DNA from: Muscardinus avellanarius
Lineage: Eukaryota > Chordata > Mammalia > Rodentia > Gliridae
Reading direction: 5' to 3'
Assembly (NCBI GenBank): GCA_963383645.1
Contig: OY726579.1
Coordinates: 1,093,501-1,157,500, forward strand
DNA: 64,000 nucleotides
Positions 33,466 through 44,274 of this stretch are shown one piece after another. The notes under the pieces are model-generated. The model was given only the letters and a program-made list of their open reading frames with translations, did no database searches and was not told where the DNA came from. The stretch's first letter is position 1, and the number at the start of each line of letters is the position of its first letter. The position numbers were made by a program, and so were the translations under genes.

Positions 33466-33688
33466 AAAGCTACTCAGTGCTTTTCAGAGGAGCTGTATCT
33501 GCACCCTAACAGAGCTGGCCACCTGGGAAACCCGGGAGGGATTCACTGGGTAGCGAGACACGCCTGCCACCTAGCGGTCACCCGTTCCAAAACGCTGCGG
33601 CTCCTTCAAAGCCCTGAAAAGATCAAAGGGATTGAAGTAGTCCTAAAAGCAGATCCGGCAAGTGTCTTAAACCAAGGGAACATCCATT
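33466..33688. other. Unique sequence
   Basis: Nothing recognised. Confidence 0.45.
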
Positions 33689-33699
33689 GCCTGGTCCTT

Positions 33700-33922
33700 T
33701 ATTTATTTATTTATTTATTTATCTATTTATTTTTGCGGTACTAGGGATGGAACCCAGGGCATTCTACGTCCGAGCTCCACCTCCAGACCTATGTTTTGTT
33801 CTTTATTTGGAATCAGGGTTGCAGAGGACCTCACTAAGTAGCTGAGTCTGGCTGTGAACCACGATCCTCCGGTCTCAGCCTCCCAGATGCTGGGATCACA
33901 AGCGTGCGTCACCACGCCCAGC
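33700..33922 (-). mobile_element. Composite SINE with target duplication
   Basis: A full copy in reverse orientation with an (ATTT)n tail. GCCTGGTCCTTTA repeats on both sides. Confidence 0.88.
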
Positions 33923-33934
33923 CGGCCTGGTCCT

Positions 33935-34281
33935 TTAGTGTAAGCAGAACTAAGGGAGCCTTGATGTGGGAGAGCGTTGTGGTTCAACGTGGGCAGCCAC
34001 CAGGTCTCTAGCATGAAGTCGAAGGGGGACAAATGATCAGAGCGAGGCCAGAGTGGCGCAGGACTGCTCGGTGGTGGGCGCTGCAGCAGCACCGTGGGTC
34101 AGAGGCAAAGATAAATCGGAGGTGAGAGCAGCCGGAGCCACGGTGATGGGGTCCTGAAGGCTCTGGATGAGCAGCCCCGGGGACCTCGGTTGTGGGACGG
34201 CAGTATTCCTTGATTAATCAGGGCACTCAGGACCACAATAGAGCAATACAGTCGCAGGGGATTTGTCTCAAGAGCCCACAA
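33935..34281. other. Unique, moderately GC-rich sequence
   Basis: No repeat family or convincing coding frame. Short open frames on the minus strand show no family resemblance. Confidence 0.45.
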
Positions 34282-34560
34282 GGAGCCAGTCGTGGTGGCA
34301 CACTGTAATCCCTGTGCTTGGGAGGCTGGGACAGGAAGAAGACGGGTTCGCCACCAGCCTCAGCTACTTGGTAAGCTCCTCTGCAACTTAGTGAGACCCT
34401 GTTTCAAAATAAAGAGTTAAAACTGGGACTAGGGGTGTAGCTAGAGGTAGAATGCCCCTGGGTTCCATCCCCAGTACCACAAAAATAAAATAATATAGGA
34501 CTGGGCATGAAGTGCTGACATAGAAAGCCTCTGGGTTCAATCCCCAATATTGCCAAAAAT
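34282..34560 (+). mobile_element. Composite SINE and extra dID
   Basis: Full copy 34282-34485, and dID 34497-34560. Confidence 0.85.
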
Positions 34561-34599
34561 AAAAAGACACTACAAGGTTACCAAAATATAAAGATGCCC

Positions 34600-34800
34600 T
34601 AGCCCCTTTCCTAAGATAGTTTATGTATATGCAACCCACACACGCCCTCCCCTGTACATCTCTAGATTGCTTACGCCATCTAATACAACATAAGTGCTAT
34701 GTACGGAGCTGTTTTGTACTGCACTGTTCTGCTTAGGGAGAAATGACAAGGACAATAGGTTTGTGCATATTTAGAACAGATGCAATTAAAAATATTTTCA
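34600..34800 (+). mobile_element. Second Tigger-like relic
   Basis: CTGTACATCTCTAGATTGCT, CTAATACAACATAAGTGCTA and GGAGAAATGACAAGGACAAT align with the element at 21415-21840. It is cut at its 3' end by the SINE at 34800. Confidence 0.65.
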
Positions 34801-35600
34801 AGCTGTGTATGGTGGCACACACCTGTGATCCTAGTACTTAGGAGGCGGAGACAGGAGGACTGCAGGTTTGCAGTCAGCCTCAGCTACTTAGGCTCTCCAC
34901 AACTTAGTGAGATCTTGTTTCTTTTCTTTCTTTTTTCTTTTTTTTTTTTTGTGTGTGTGTATGTGTGTGGTGCTGTGGATTGAACCCAAGGGCATTCTGC
35001 CTCCGAGCTACACCCCCAGCCCTTTTTTTTATTCTTTATTTTGAAACAGGGTCTCACTAAATTGTGGAGGGCCTCAGTAAGTAGCTGAGGCTGGCTGGGA
35101 ACCTGGGTCCTCCTGTCTCAGCCTCCCGAATGCTGGGATTACAAGCATGTGCCGTCACCACACCCAGCTTTTTTTTCCCCCAGTACTGGGAATTGAACTC
35201 AGAGGCATTCTGCCTCTGAGCTACATGAGCGACATCCCAGCCCTATTTTTTTTATCCTTTATTTTGAAACAGGGTCTCATTAAGTAGCTGAGGCCGGCCA
35301 CAAACCTGCGATCCTGTCTCAGCCTCTCAATTACTGGGATTAGAAATGTGTGCCACCACACATGACTGAGATCCTGTTTCAGAAATAAAGAATAGAACCT
35401 GGTGTGGTGGCATACCCCTGTAATTCTAGTACTTGGGAGGCTGAGAATGGAGAATTGTAGGTTCGAGGTCAACCTCTGCCACTAGTGAGATTCATCAACT
35501 TAGGGAGACTTTTCCCAATAAAAGTAAAATTGAGCTGGGGATGTACCTCGGAGGTAGAATGCCCCTGGGGCTCAATCCTCAGTACTGCGCATGCACGCGT

Positions 35601-35638
<38 letters not shown>

Positions 35639-35932
35639 AAATAGGAAATAGGCCTGGGATTGTATCCTCGAAGTAGAATGCCTCTGAGTTCAACAATTCT
35701 AGTACTACCAAAAAAAAAAAAAAAAAGTTTCAGCCAGCCAGGCGTGGTGGCGCACACTTGTAATCCAAGCGCTTGGGGGGCTGAGACAGGAGGATCGCAC
35801 AGGTTCGAAGCCAGCCTCAGCTACTGAGTGAGGCTCTCAGCAACTCAGTGAGACCCTGTTTCCAAATAAAATATAAAATAGGTCTGGGAGTATAGCCCGG
35901 AGGTAGAAAAGCCCCTGGGTTCCACCCCCTAG

Positions 35933-35978
<46 letters not shown>

Positions 35979-36143
35979 TCAGCCAGGTATGGTGGCACAC
36001 ACCTGTAATCACAGTACCTGGGAGGCTGAGCAGGAGGTTTGCAGGTTGGAGGACAGCCTCAGCCACTAATGAGACTCTCAAAAATAAAATTGGGCTGGAA
36101 GTGTAGCTCAGAGGTAGACTGTCCCTAGGTTCAATCTCCTATA

Positions 36144-36184
<41 letters not shown>
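34800..36184. mobile_element. SINE cluster with nested minus pair
   Basis: Plus copy 34800-34925 resumes at 35367-35395. Minus copies 34930-35168 and 35170-35365 sit inside it, with GAGATC(T/C)TGTTTC at both junctions. Plus copies follow at 35397-35590, dID 35650-35712, 35732-35940 and 35981-36150. Three CA tracts (35604-35636, 35935-35976, 36147-36184) extend SINE tails. Confidence 0.85.
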
Positions 36185-36185
<1 letters not shown>

Positions 36186-36189
36186 CTGA

Positions 36190-36766
36190 TTACTGTTAGC
36201 CTCTCTTTCATCTTTTGATCTTTCTTTTCTTTTTCACTGCACGGCCTCAGGTACCTTTACTGTGATCTGCCAGGGACGCGGAGCTGTTTTTCTCGTATCT
36301 GGGGATGTGTAGAGAAGAAGTTCTCGCACTTTGTCTTGGACGGAGCGCAACTGTGTGCGACTCATAGCCGACTTAGGACTGCACAGAAATGCACCGCAAA
36401 GGTGCACCCACCTCGGGGGCCTCCGACTATTTGAACTAGAGCCGTAGAGGAGAGAAAACGGCGAGCTTACGAAGCTCAACAGATGCCTGGCTGTACATGT
36501 CTCTGTGCGTGGGGGTGTTTGTAGAGTCTGTTGGTGAGTAACCATGCTACTCTTGGCAGGAGAAATGTGAGCAGGATCCAGGGGAACCGATTCAGCCAAT
36601 TTTCTCTACTCCTTTTTCTACACGAGGAACGGAAAGGTACTAACACATGGTAGGCCAGTTCTTTCTCAGGCTGATAACGTGACAGAATGCCTGTGGGGAT
36701 GCAAGCCGGTCGGGCGGAAAGCAGACTCCGATAGCCTCTCATATGTTGTTTGTTAAGGTAAATTCC

Positions 36767-36770
<4 letters not shown>
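36190..36770. other. SINE-free unique block upstream of THUMPD3
   Basis: About 580 bp with no recognised repeat. A minus-strand open frame (36599-36234, 121 codons) is present without family resemblance or splice context I can trust. It could be an exon of an upstream non-coding transcript or an unrecognised LTR. Confidence 0.35.
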
Positions 36771-36771
<1 letters not shown>

Positions 36772-36798
<27 letters not shown>

Positions 36799-37772
36799 GT
36801 GCTTGGGGAGTCAACCCAGGGGCATTCTACCTCAGCTGCTCCCCCCCCCCTATTTTTTAATTTTTATTTTGAAACAGGATTTCGCTAGATTGATGAGAGG
36901 CTCACTTGCTGAAGCTATCCTTGAACCTGGAATCCTCCTGTCTCAGCCTCCCAAGTACCAGGATTACAGGTGTGCACTACCATATCCAGCAATGTCATGT
37001 GATACGGGGATTGAATCCAGAGGCATTCTACCTTTGAGCTACACCCCTAGCCCAATTTTATTTCTTTTCTATTCTTTTTTTTTTTTTTTTTTTTTTGTAC
37101 TGAGGAATTGAACTCAGAGACATCCTATCTCTATGTTTTACCCTCAACCTGATTTTTACTCCTTATTTGGAAACAGGGTCTCACTAGGTTTTGAAGGGCC
37201 TCCCTAAGTTGCCAAGGCCGGCTTTGAACCTGTGATCCTCCTGTCTCAGCCTCCCAATTACTGGGATTACAAGCATGCACCACCCCTCCTGGTTCCGATT
37301 TTATTTTGTATTTGGAAACCGGTTCTCCCTAGGCTGTCTTTGAACCTACGATCCTCCTGTCTCAGTCTCCCAAGTACTGGGATTTCAGGTGTGTGTCACC
37401 ACGCCTAGCTCTATATATTTTAAAAGCATTTGCCGGGCATGGTGGCGCACACTTGTAATCCCAGCATTAGGGAGGCTGAGACCAGAGGATTGCAGTTCAC
37501 GGACAGCCTTAGCTACTAAGGCCCTCCACAACTTGAAACTTAGCAAAAAACACAACTTACAAAAAAAAGAAAAAGAAAGAAAAGAAAGAAAATTGGGCTG
37601 GGGGTGTAGCTCAAAGGTAGAATGCCTCTGGATTCAGTCCCCGTATCACATGACATTGCTGGATATGGTAATACACACCTGTAATCCTGGTACTTGGGAG
37701 GCTGACATAGCAGCTCAGCTACTTAGTGAGGCCCTTTGCAACTCAGTGAGACCCTGTTTCAAAATAAAGAAT
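36772..37772. mobile_element. SINE cluster
   Basis: Minus strand: 36772-36990 (with a TG tail), dID 36998-37070, 37077-37293, and head 37294-37412. Plus strand: 37431-37653 and head-only 37657-37772. Confidence 0.85.
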
Positions 37773-37773
37773 A

Positions 37774-37909
37774 AAGAGCCTGGCGTGGTGGCGCACGCTT
37801 GTAATCCCAGCATTTGGGAGGCTGAGACAGGAGGATCTCGGTTCATGGACAGCCTAGCTACTTAGGCCCTTTGCAAGTCAGTGAGACCCTGTTTCAAAAT
37901 AAAGAATAA
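37774..37909 (+). mobile_element. Composite SINE, 5' (B1) half, split by half-LINE copy 2
   Basis: The B1-like head, from GCCTGGCGTGGTGGC to the linker CAAAATAAAGAATAA. The dID tail of the same copy resumes at 40627-40730, after the half-LINE. Confidence 0.88.
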
Positions 37910-38581
37910 GACTTCCGGGAAGATGGCGACCGAGAAAAGCGGGGCTTAAGAGCCCCGCTAACAACCAATCTCCATTACCACAAAATCAGCGCCTTTCATA
38001 GCCAGAAAACACCATCACCAGAAACAAAAAAATCACCAGGCTCCAGAGAGAAAGCGGACTGAGAACAGAGCTCAGAGCCACAGAGGAGATAACCGGCCTC
38101 ACGCCCGAGGACGCGGCAGCAGCGCCATACTGCCGGCAGCAGCAGCAAATTCACCGGACGGCTACAGCAAGCTGAGGTGAGCCGCTGCAGAACAGCCAGG
38201 TGGGATTTCTCGCTGCAGGTAAAATCTAAAGCTCCCAGTGGCTGAGCTCAGCACACGCCGCAGGGATTCAGAGTGGAAATCAAAACCAAGAAGAAATACG
38301 CCAGCCTCACGGCCGAGGGCGTGGCAGCAGCACCATATTGCCACCGGCGGCAGCAGCAGAGAATTCACCGAATCCAGTACAGCTACATCTGCGTACTCAA
38401 GAACAGTGAGTCAAATTGCGGGCCACAGAGGAGAAATCCCAGTACTGTACTCCCTGGGACTTGAACCAGTGGGGGAGGGGCGGTGGCAGAGATATCACAC
38501 CATAGGAGAACGTGCAACCTGGCACGTAGAACCCAGAGAAGGCACAGGTAGAACCCAGAGAAGGCACAAACTTCCGAAATC

Positions 38582-39499
38582 ATGGGAAAGAGGAATAATA
38601 CTGGAGCAATGAATGCCCACAACCCCACAACATCAGAACCCGATAAAACAGAAAATCAGAGATTTCTAGAAGATCAAATCAGGAAAATAACTGTAGAAAT
38701 AATAGAGGTGCTTCGAAAAGAACTCAGAGAGAGCCAAAAAGAGATAAAGGATGCAATTAATGAAGTAAAGGCCTCAATTCAAAGCACAAACAACCGATTA
38801 GACCACATGGAGAACAGAATCTCGCTCTTAGAAGATGATCATTCCAAAAATGAATGCATAGTTTCTAATCTAGAAAAAAATATCCGACAGCAGGAATCTG
38901 ACTTCGAAGAAATATGGGCCCATTTTAAGAGAGCTAACCTAAGAATAATTGGAATAGAGGAGGGAAAAGAAAGTGAAACCAAAGGGATCAACAATCTCTT
39001 CAAGGAAGTAATAGCAGAAAATTTCCCAAACATAGAGCAAGAGGTTGATACACAGGTCCAGGAAACTTATAGAACCCCCTTTAGACAGGATCCGAGAAGA
39101 GGATCCCCACGCCACATCATTGTCAAAATGACCAATGTGAAAGCCAAGCAGAGAATCTTAAAGGCAACAAAAACAAAGGGCCAAGTGACATTCAGAGGCA
39201 AGCCAATTAGAATCACTCCAGACTTCCCAAACCAAGTCATGAGAGCCAGAAGGGCTTGGAGTAACATATTCCAAACTCTGAAAGAAAACAACTTCCAGCC
39301 AAAAATTTCCTACCCATCAAAACTTTCTATCAAATTAGATGGAGAAATAAGAAGCTTCCATGACAAACAGAAACTGAAGGAATTTTTGTCTTCAAAACCA
39401 GCACTAGAGAAAATACTCAAAGAGATTAACTACAAAGAAGAAATAGGTAACACACACCAGGACCAGAGAAACAAGAGTTTCCATCCAACAGTCAACTAA
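38582..39499 (+). CDS. L1 ORF1p-like RNA-binding protein, intact (copy 2)
   Basis: A 305-aa open frame, nearly identical to that of copy 1 over the coiled coil, RRM and C-terminal domain. Differences include GAMNAHN for RAINAHN, SDFEEIW for SDIEEIW and IFQTLKE for IFPILKE. The frame runs 11 codons further (DQRNKSFHPTVN-type end). The lack of disabling changes in two separately inserted copies implies recent mobility or selection for ORF1p function. Confidence 0.9.
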   Translation: MGKRNNTGAMNAHNPTTSEPDKTENQRFLEDQIRKITVEIIEVLRKELRESQKEIKDAINEVKASIQSTNNRLDHMENRISLLEDDHSKNECIVSNLEKNIRQQESDFEEIWAHFKRANLRIIGIEEGKESETKGINNLFKEVIAENFPNIEQEVDTQVQETYRTPFRQDPRRGSPRHIIVKMTNVKAKQRILKATKTKGQVTFRGKPIRITPDFPNQVMRARRAWSNIFQTLKENNFQPKISYPSKLSIKLDGEIRSFHDKQKLKEFLSSKPALEKILKEINYKEEIGNTHQDQRNKSFHPTVN

Positions 39500-39504
39500 G
39501 ATTG

Positions 39505-40240
39505 GTTATCTGTGGAGATTCATTACTTATATTAGTCTTTTACCTATCTCTAAATGGTATTGTTTGCCTTTATTGTTGTTAATTTTTAGGATTTCTAGTT
39601 GGAATATTAATATACCTTCAGATATAGCATTTGGAAATATTTTATCCCATTCTATTAGTAACTGTTAACTCTGTTTACATTGTCTTTGGATATACAATTT
39701 TTTTTCATTTTTTAGGGAGTTTGTATACTCTTCTGTTGCCTGTGCCATTGAAATCATATCCAAGAAATCACTGCCAATTTCAGTGTTGTGAGGTTTTATG
39801 ACCCAGATTTTCTCCTAAAAGTTTATAGTCTTAAGATTTATATTTAGGTCTCTTATCTATTTTGAGTTAATATTTGTATGTGGGATTAGGTAAGGGTCCA
39901 ATTTTATTCTTTTGCATGTAATTATTATGTTTCAACAATATTTAGTTATAATATTATTATTTCTACCACCAAATGTTCGTGGAAACCTTGTCAAAAATAA
40001 CTTGACAATATAGGAAAGAATTTAGCTCTAGGCTTTTATTTAACTCCAATGGCTTATATATCTGCCTTTAGAATAGTACTACACTGTTTCAATTATTGTA
40101 GCTTTATATGGTTTGAAATCAGAAAATATATATCTTCTAGCTTTGTTCTTTTTCAAGATCGTTTTGGGTATCTAGAGTCCATATTCCATATTAGGATAGA
40201 GTTTTTTTCTGAAAAATAAATATATAAATATATGATAGTT
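39505..40240 (-). repeat. Inverted L1 ORF2-derived segment in copy 2
   Basis: This is the same antisense ORF2 tract as in copy 1, over its full length and with the same junction to ORF1. The inversion was therefore present in a shared master element before either insertion. Confidence 0.8.
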
Positions 40241-40399
40241 TCACCTAAAAAAAATAGAAAAAAAATATTTTCTGGTAAGAAAGAAAGCAAAAAGAAATAT
40301 TGAAATGTTATCTTTAAGTCATCAAAAGCTTGGTATCAGACAAATGAAACTGTTATGTGAGATTATCATTTTTAATTTTGGATAAATTGCTATAATACT

Positions 40400-40560
40400 A
40401 GATGTCAACCACTAAGCCAAGCATGGGAGGGAGGGATGGGGAGAGAATGGGGTGGGGATTGGGTGGGGGCTGACTGGGCGATGTGTGCATGTATGTCTAC
40501 AAAAGTTTGTATCCCACTATGATGTATGAATACAGTGCACCAATAAAAAATAAATAAAAA
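40400..40560 (+). repeat. G-rich L1 3' UTR module of half-LINE copy 2
   Basis: A run of GGGAGGGAGGGATGGGGAG type, then GTGTGCATGTATG, a 'GATGTATGAATACAGTGCAC' block and AATAAA. The same module ends ordinary L1 fragments at 2452-2598, 22535-22650 and (minus strand) 45885-46020. Runs of G could form a G-quadruplex, a feature known from L1 3' UTRs. Confidence 0.75.
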
Positions 40561-40626
40561 AGAAAAAAAGAAAAAAAGAAAAAAAAAAAAGAAAAGAATA
40601 AAAAACAAAACAAAACAAAAAAAAAA

Positions 40627-40732
40627 CAAAATAAAGAATAAAAAATAGGGCTGAGGGTATAGCTCGGAGGTAGAATGCCCCTGGGTTCCATCCCCAGACC
40701 CGCAAAAAAAAAAAAAAAAAAAAAAAAAAGAA
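40627..40732 (+). mobile_element. Composite SINE, 3' (dID) half, split by half-LINE copy 2
   Basis: The linker duplicate CAAAATAAAGAATAA, then the ID-derived tail (TAGCTCGGAGGTAGAATGCC, ending CCCCAGACCCGC) and an A tail. Confidence 0.88.
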
Positions 40733-40984
40733 AGAAAGAGAAATTGTGAAAACCTGGGCAACCTTATTCTCACATGTATAACAAGAAATTTACATCACTG
40801 TCAAACTTTCTGCAGAAGCCAGATTTTTCAGTAATTGGCAGTACTGAGCTTTGTGTGTATGTGTGTGTATAAAATTTTAATTATCCTTAAAAATTAACGA
40901 AAGAAGCTATTAAATACTTAAGTGATAGGCAAAAATAAACATCCTTGGCCTTGCATGGCATTAGCTTTAAAAATTGAAGAAAAA
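40733..40984. other. Unique AT-rich sequence
   Basis: Nothing recognised. Confidence 0.45.
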
Positions 40985-41160
40985 GCCGGGCGTGGTGATG
41001 TACACTTGTAATTCCAGCATTTGGGAGGCTGAGACAGGAGAATCACAGTTCGTGGCCAGCTTCAGCTACTTAGTGAGGCCCTTTGCAACTCAGTGAGACC
41101 CTGTTTCAAAATAAAGACTAAAAAATAGGGCTGGGTATGTAGTACCACACAAACACACAC

Positions 41161-41196
<36 letters not shown>

Positions 41197-41690
41197 GCAT
41201 TAAAGAGACCCAGAGCCAGTTCTAATGATAGGTATTGGCTTTTTAGCCTGTTTAGCTAAACTAATGGAAGTCTGTAATCCCCATATTTGGGAGGCTGAGC
41301 CAAGAGGCTGGAAAGTTCAAGGCCAGCCTCTGCAGTTTTCAGCAAGGTGCTCAGCAACCTAGTGAGGCCCTGTTTTCCAATCAGAAATAAAATTTGGCTA
41401 GAGGTACAACTTGGGGGTAGAGTGTGTCAGGGTTTAATCCCCATGACCAACATAAATACATAAGAAATAAGCAAGCTGGGCTTGGTGGTGCACGCTTGTA
41501 ATCCCAGTACCTAGGAGGCTGAGACAGGAGGGTCGCACATTTGTGGACAGCCTCAGCTACTTAGTGAGGCCCTTTGCAATTCAGTGAGGCTCCGTTTCCA
41601 AAAAAGAATATAAAATAAGCCTGAAGGTGTAGCTCAGAGGTAGAATGACCCTGGGTTCCATCCCTAGTGCCAGAAAGTAAGTAAGCAAAC
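40985..41690 (+). mobile_element. SINE cluster, plus strand
   Basis: 40985-41152 with a CA tail to 41196, old copy 41269-41452, and 41474-41690. Confidence 0.84.
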
Positions 41691-41699
41691 AAATAAATG

Positions 41700-42046
41700 A
41701 AGGTATAGTTGACCAAGAAAGAGGATGCAGGAGCGTTAGCCATGCTAGGCTCTTCAGAAGGAAGCTGCTTCTACCTCGTCCTCTCTGCCGGGCACCTTTT
41801 GACCAGTTCCTCGTATCAAGCCCTTACCGTCGTTTATGTAGTGCAAGCCGATGGCCCGGGCGTGACGGGGGCAGTCTGTCGTCACTCCAGGGTCTGGTTT
41901 TAGTGGGGCAGGAAGGGAGTTAGGCTGATTGATTGAGAACAAGCCGGGGTGAAATGAGGATTTCACTACAGGGCCATTAGGCTTGCTGTGTACAAAAACT
42001 GGGAGTCAGTTGAGGGTCCTGCCTTCTCTGTGCAATCAGATGCAAT
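41700..42046. other. Unique sequence
   Basis: A non-repetitive block. Opposed short open frames show no family resemblance. Confidence 0.4.
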
Positions 42047-42049
42047 GTC

Positions 42050-42755
42050 TCTTTGCGGTGCTGGGGCTTGCACTCGGGTATACTACCTACGAGCCATACC
42101 CCCAGTTCTTTTTTTTTTTTTTTTTCAGTAGTGGGGATGGAACCCAGGGGCATTGTACCTACAAGCTACACACCCTGCCCTATTTCTTAGTCTTTTTTGG
42201 CAGGTCTGGGGATGAAACCCAGGGCCATTCAATCTCCTAGCTACACCCCCTGTCCTATTATTTATTTATTTATTTATTTAGTATTTATTATTATTATTAT
42301 TATTTTTTGGTGGTACTGGGGTTCCTGGAAGCCCTTCTACCTCCGGGCTACACTCCCAGACCTATTTTATTTTTGGAAACAGGGTCTCTTATGCCAGCGC
42401 AGCTGGCTTCGAACCTGCGCGATCCTCCTGTCTCCGCCTCCCAAGCGTGGGGATTACAAGCGTGCGCCACCACACCCGGCCTATTTTTTATTTTGAAACC
42501 GGGTCTCACTGAGTTGCAGAGGGCCTCACTAAGTAGCTGAGGCTGTCCGCGAACCGCGGTCCTCCATTCTCCGCCTCTTGAATGCTGGGATTACAAGCGT
42601 GCGGCACCACGCCCGGCTTATTCTTTATTTTGAAACAGGGTCTCACTAAGTTGCAGAGGACCTCATTAAGTAGCTGAGCCTGTCCCCGAACTGGGATCCT
42701 CCAGTCTCAATCTCCCGAATGCTGGGATTACAAGCTTGTGCCACCATGCCTGGGT
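42050..42755 (-). mobile_element. Triple-nested SINE stack
   Basis: Tails (dID) at 42050-42108, 42115-42185 and 42190-42260 are followed by an intact subfamily-C copy (42302-42480) and then heads at 42481-42618 and 42619-42755. The order tail, tail, complete element, head, head shows successive insertions, each into the A-rich linker of the previous copy. Confidence 0.85.
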
Positions 42756-42764
42756 ATTGATTTA

Positions 42765-43330
42765 TTTATTGGGACTGGGGACTGAACCCAGGGGCATTCT
42801 ACCTATGAGCTAAACCTCCAGCCTGGTTTTCTTTCTTTCCTTTTTTTTTTCTATTCTCTTGGTGGTACTGGAGATGGAACTCAGGGGCATTCTACTTCCA
42901 AGCCACATCCCCAGCCCTATTTCTCATTCTTTATTTTGAAACAAGGTCTCACTGAGTTTCAAAGGGCCTTACTAAGTAGCTGAGGCTGGCTGCGAACCCG
43001 GATCCTCCTGTCACAGCCTCTCAAATGCTGGGATTACAAACATGTACTACCATGCCTGGCTCGGTTTTATTTCTTATTTGCAAACACGGTTTCACTAAGG
43101 GTCTTGCTAAATTCTTGAGGCTGGCTTTGAACCTGTGAGCCTCCTGTCTCAGACTCCCAAGTAGTAGGATTACAAGCGTGAGCCACCATACCTGGCTTAT
43201 TATTTTGAAACAGAGTCTCTTTCTCTTCTCCTCCTCCTTCTTGATGGTGATGGTGATATTATTACTGGGGTTGAACCCAGGGGCATTCTACCTCTGAGCT
43301 ACACCCAGCTCTATTTTATTTTTTTTTTTT
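42765..43330 (-). mobile_element. Nested SINE pair and dID
   Basis: The outer copy is 42765-42833 plus 43063-43198, with inner copy 42852-43063. dID 43256-43320 follows. Confidence 0.82.
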
Positions 43331-43333
43331 TTT

Positions 43334-43756
43334 GTTGTTGTTGTTGTTGTTGTTGATGTTTATCGATATAGACTTGCCAGTGGTATAAACAACCAGACAG
43401 AACAGGAATCTGACGCATTTGCAGCCAATCACAAAGCTGTAGGCTGTAAATTTGACCCGTTTTGTAACTCTGACTTGTTGCATAATCAACTGAAGTGAAA
43501 TAAAGGACGGAGCCTGGCCACGTTCCTAATTAAGACACTTCTGCTGAAAGGCTTATTTCCCAGCATATTTGATTGCCAAAACATTGGTCATAGTTGTTTC
43601 CTGGCATTTTATTAAGTCGTTAAAGTTTTATTATCACTGTAAAGCCACAAGATACACTCAGTTTTGAAGCCACATGCTATACTTGACTATCAACATAGCT
43701 TGAACATGGTTACATAAAACTAGAACACTAGTTTTCAAATAAATGCCAGGTAAATA
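43334..43756. other. (TTG)n tract and unique sequence
   Basis: A TTG repeat at 43334-43357, followed by 400 bp of unassigned AT-rich sequence. Confidence 0.45.
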
Positions 43757-43769
43757 TACTATTTTATTA

Positions 43770-44229
43770 TTTATTTTGAAACGGGGTCTCGCTAAGTTAT
43801 GGAGGGCCTCACAAGTTGCCAAGGCTGGCTGCAAAACTGCGAGCCTCCTGCCTCCGCCTCCCAAGTACTGGAATTACAAGCATGAGCCGGGCATGGTGGC
43901 GCACGCTTGTAAATCCCAGTATTAGGGAGGCAGAAACTGGAGGATCGCAGTTTGTGGACAGACTCCTCTACTTAGCGAGGCCATTCACAACTCAGTGAGA
44001 CCCTGTTTCAAAAAATAAAGAGACTAAGCTGGGCGTGGTGGCGCATGCTTGTCATCCCAGCATTCGGGAGGCTAAGACCAGAGGATCGCTGTTCTCCGAC
44101 AGCCTCAGCTACTTAGTGAGGCCCGCCGCAACTTAGTGAGACCCTGTTTCAAAATAAAGAATAAAAAATAGGGCAGGGGGTGTAGCTTGAAGGTCAAATG
44201 CCCCTGGGTTCCATCTCCAGACCTGCAAA

Positions 44230-44270
<41 letters not shown>
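43770..44270. mobile_element. SINE cluster with head-to-head pair
   Basis: Minus head 43770-43885 abuts plus head 43886-44026. Full plus copy 44027-44238 ends in a (TA)n tail (44239-44268). Confidence 0.85.

Positions 44271-44274
<4 letters not shown>

Larger units (their letters stand above)
37910..40626 (+). mobile_element. ORF1-only LINE-1 derivative (half-LINE), copy 2, longest form
   Basis: It has the same layout as copy 1: GACTTCCGGG start, GC hairpin at 37938-37959, ORF1 at 38582-39499, and an inverted ORF2 segment at about 39505-40235. It then continues into a G-rich L1 3' UTR (about 40405-40550, ending near CACCAATAAA) and a long impure A tail. A 15-bp target duplication, CAAAATAAAGAATAA, is at 37895-37909 and 40627-40641. 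The element landed in the linker of a composite SINE, splitting it. Its 5' UTR lacks roughly 140 nt present in copy 1, and a stretch starting GTAGAACCCAGAGAAGGCAC is repeated just before ORF1. Both copies look young, differing mainly by scattered substitutions. Confidence 0.9.
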
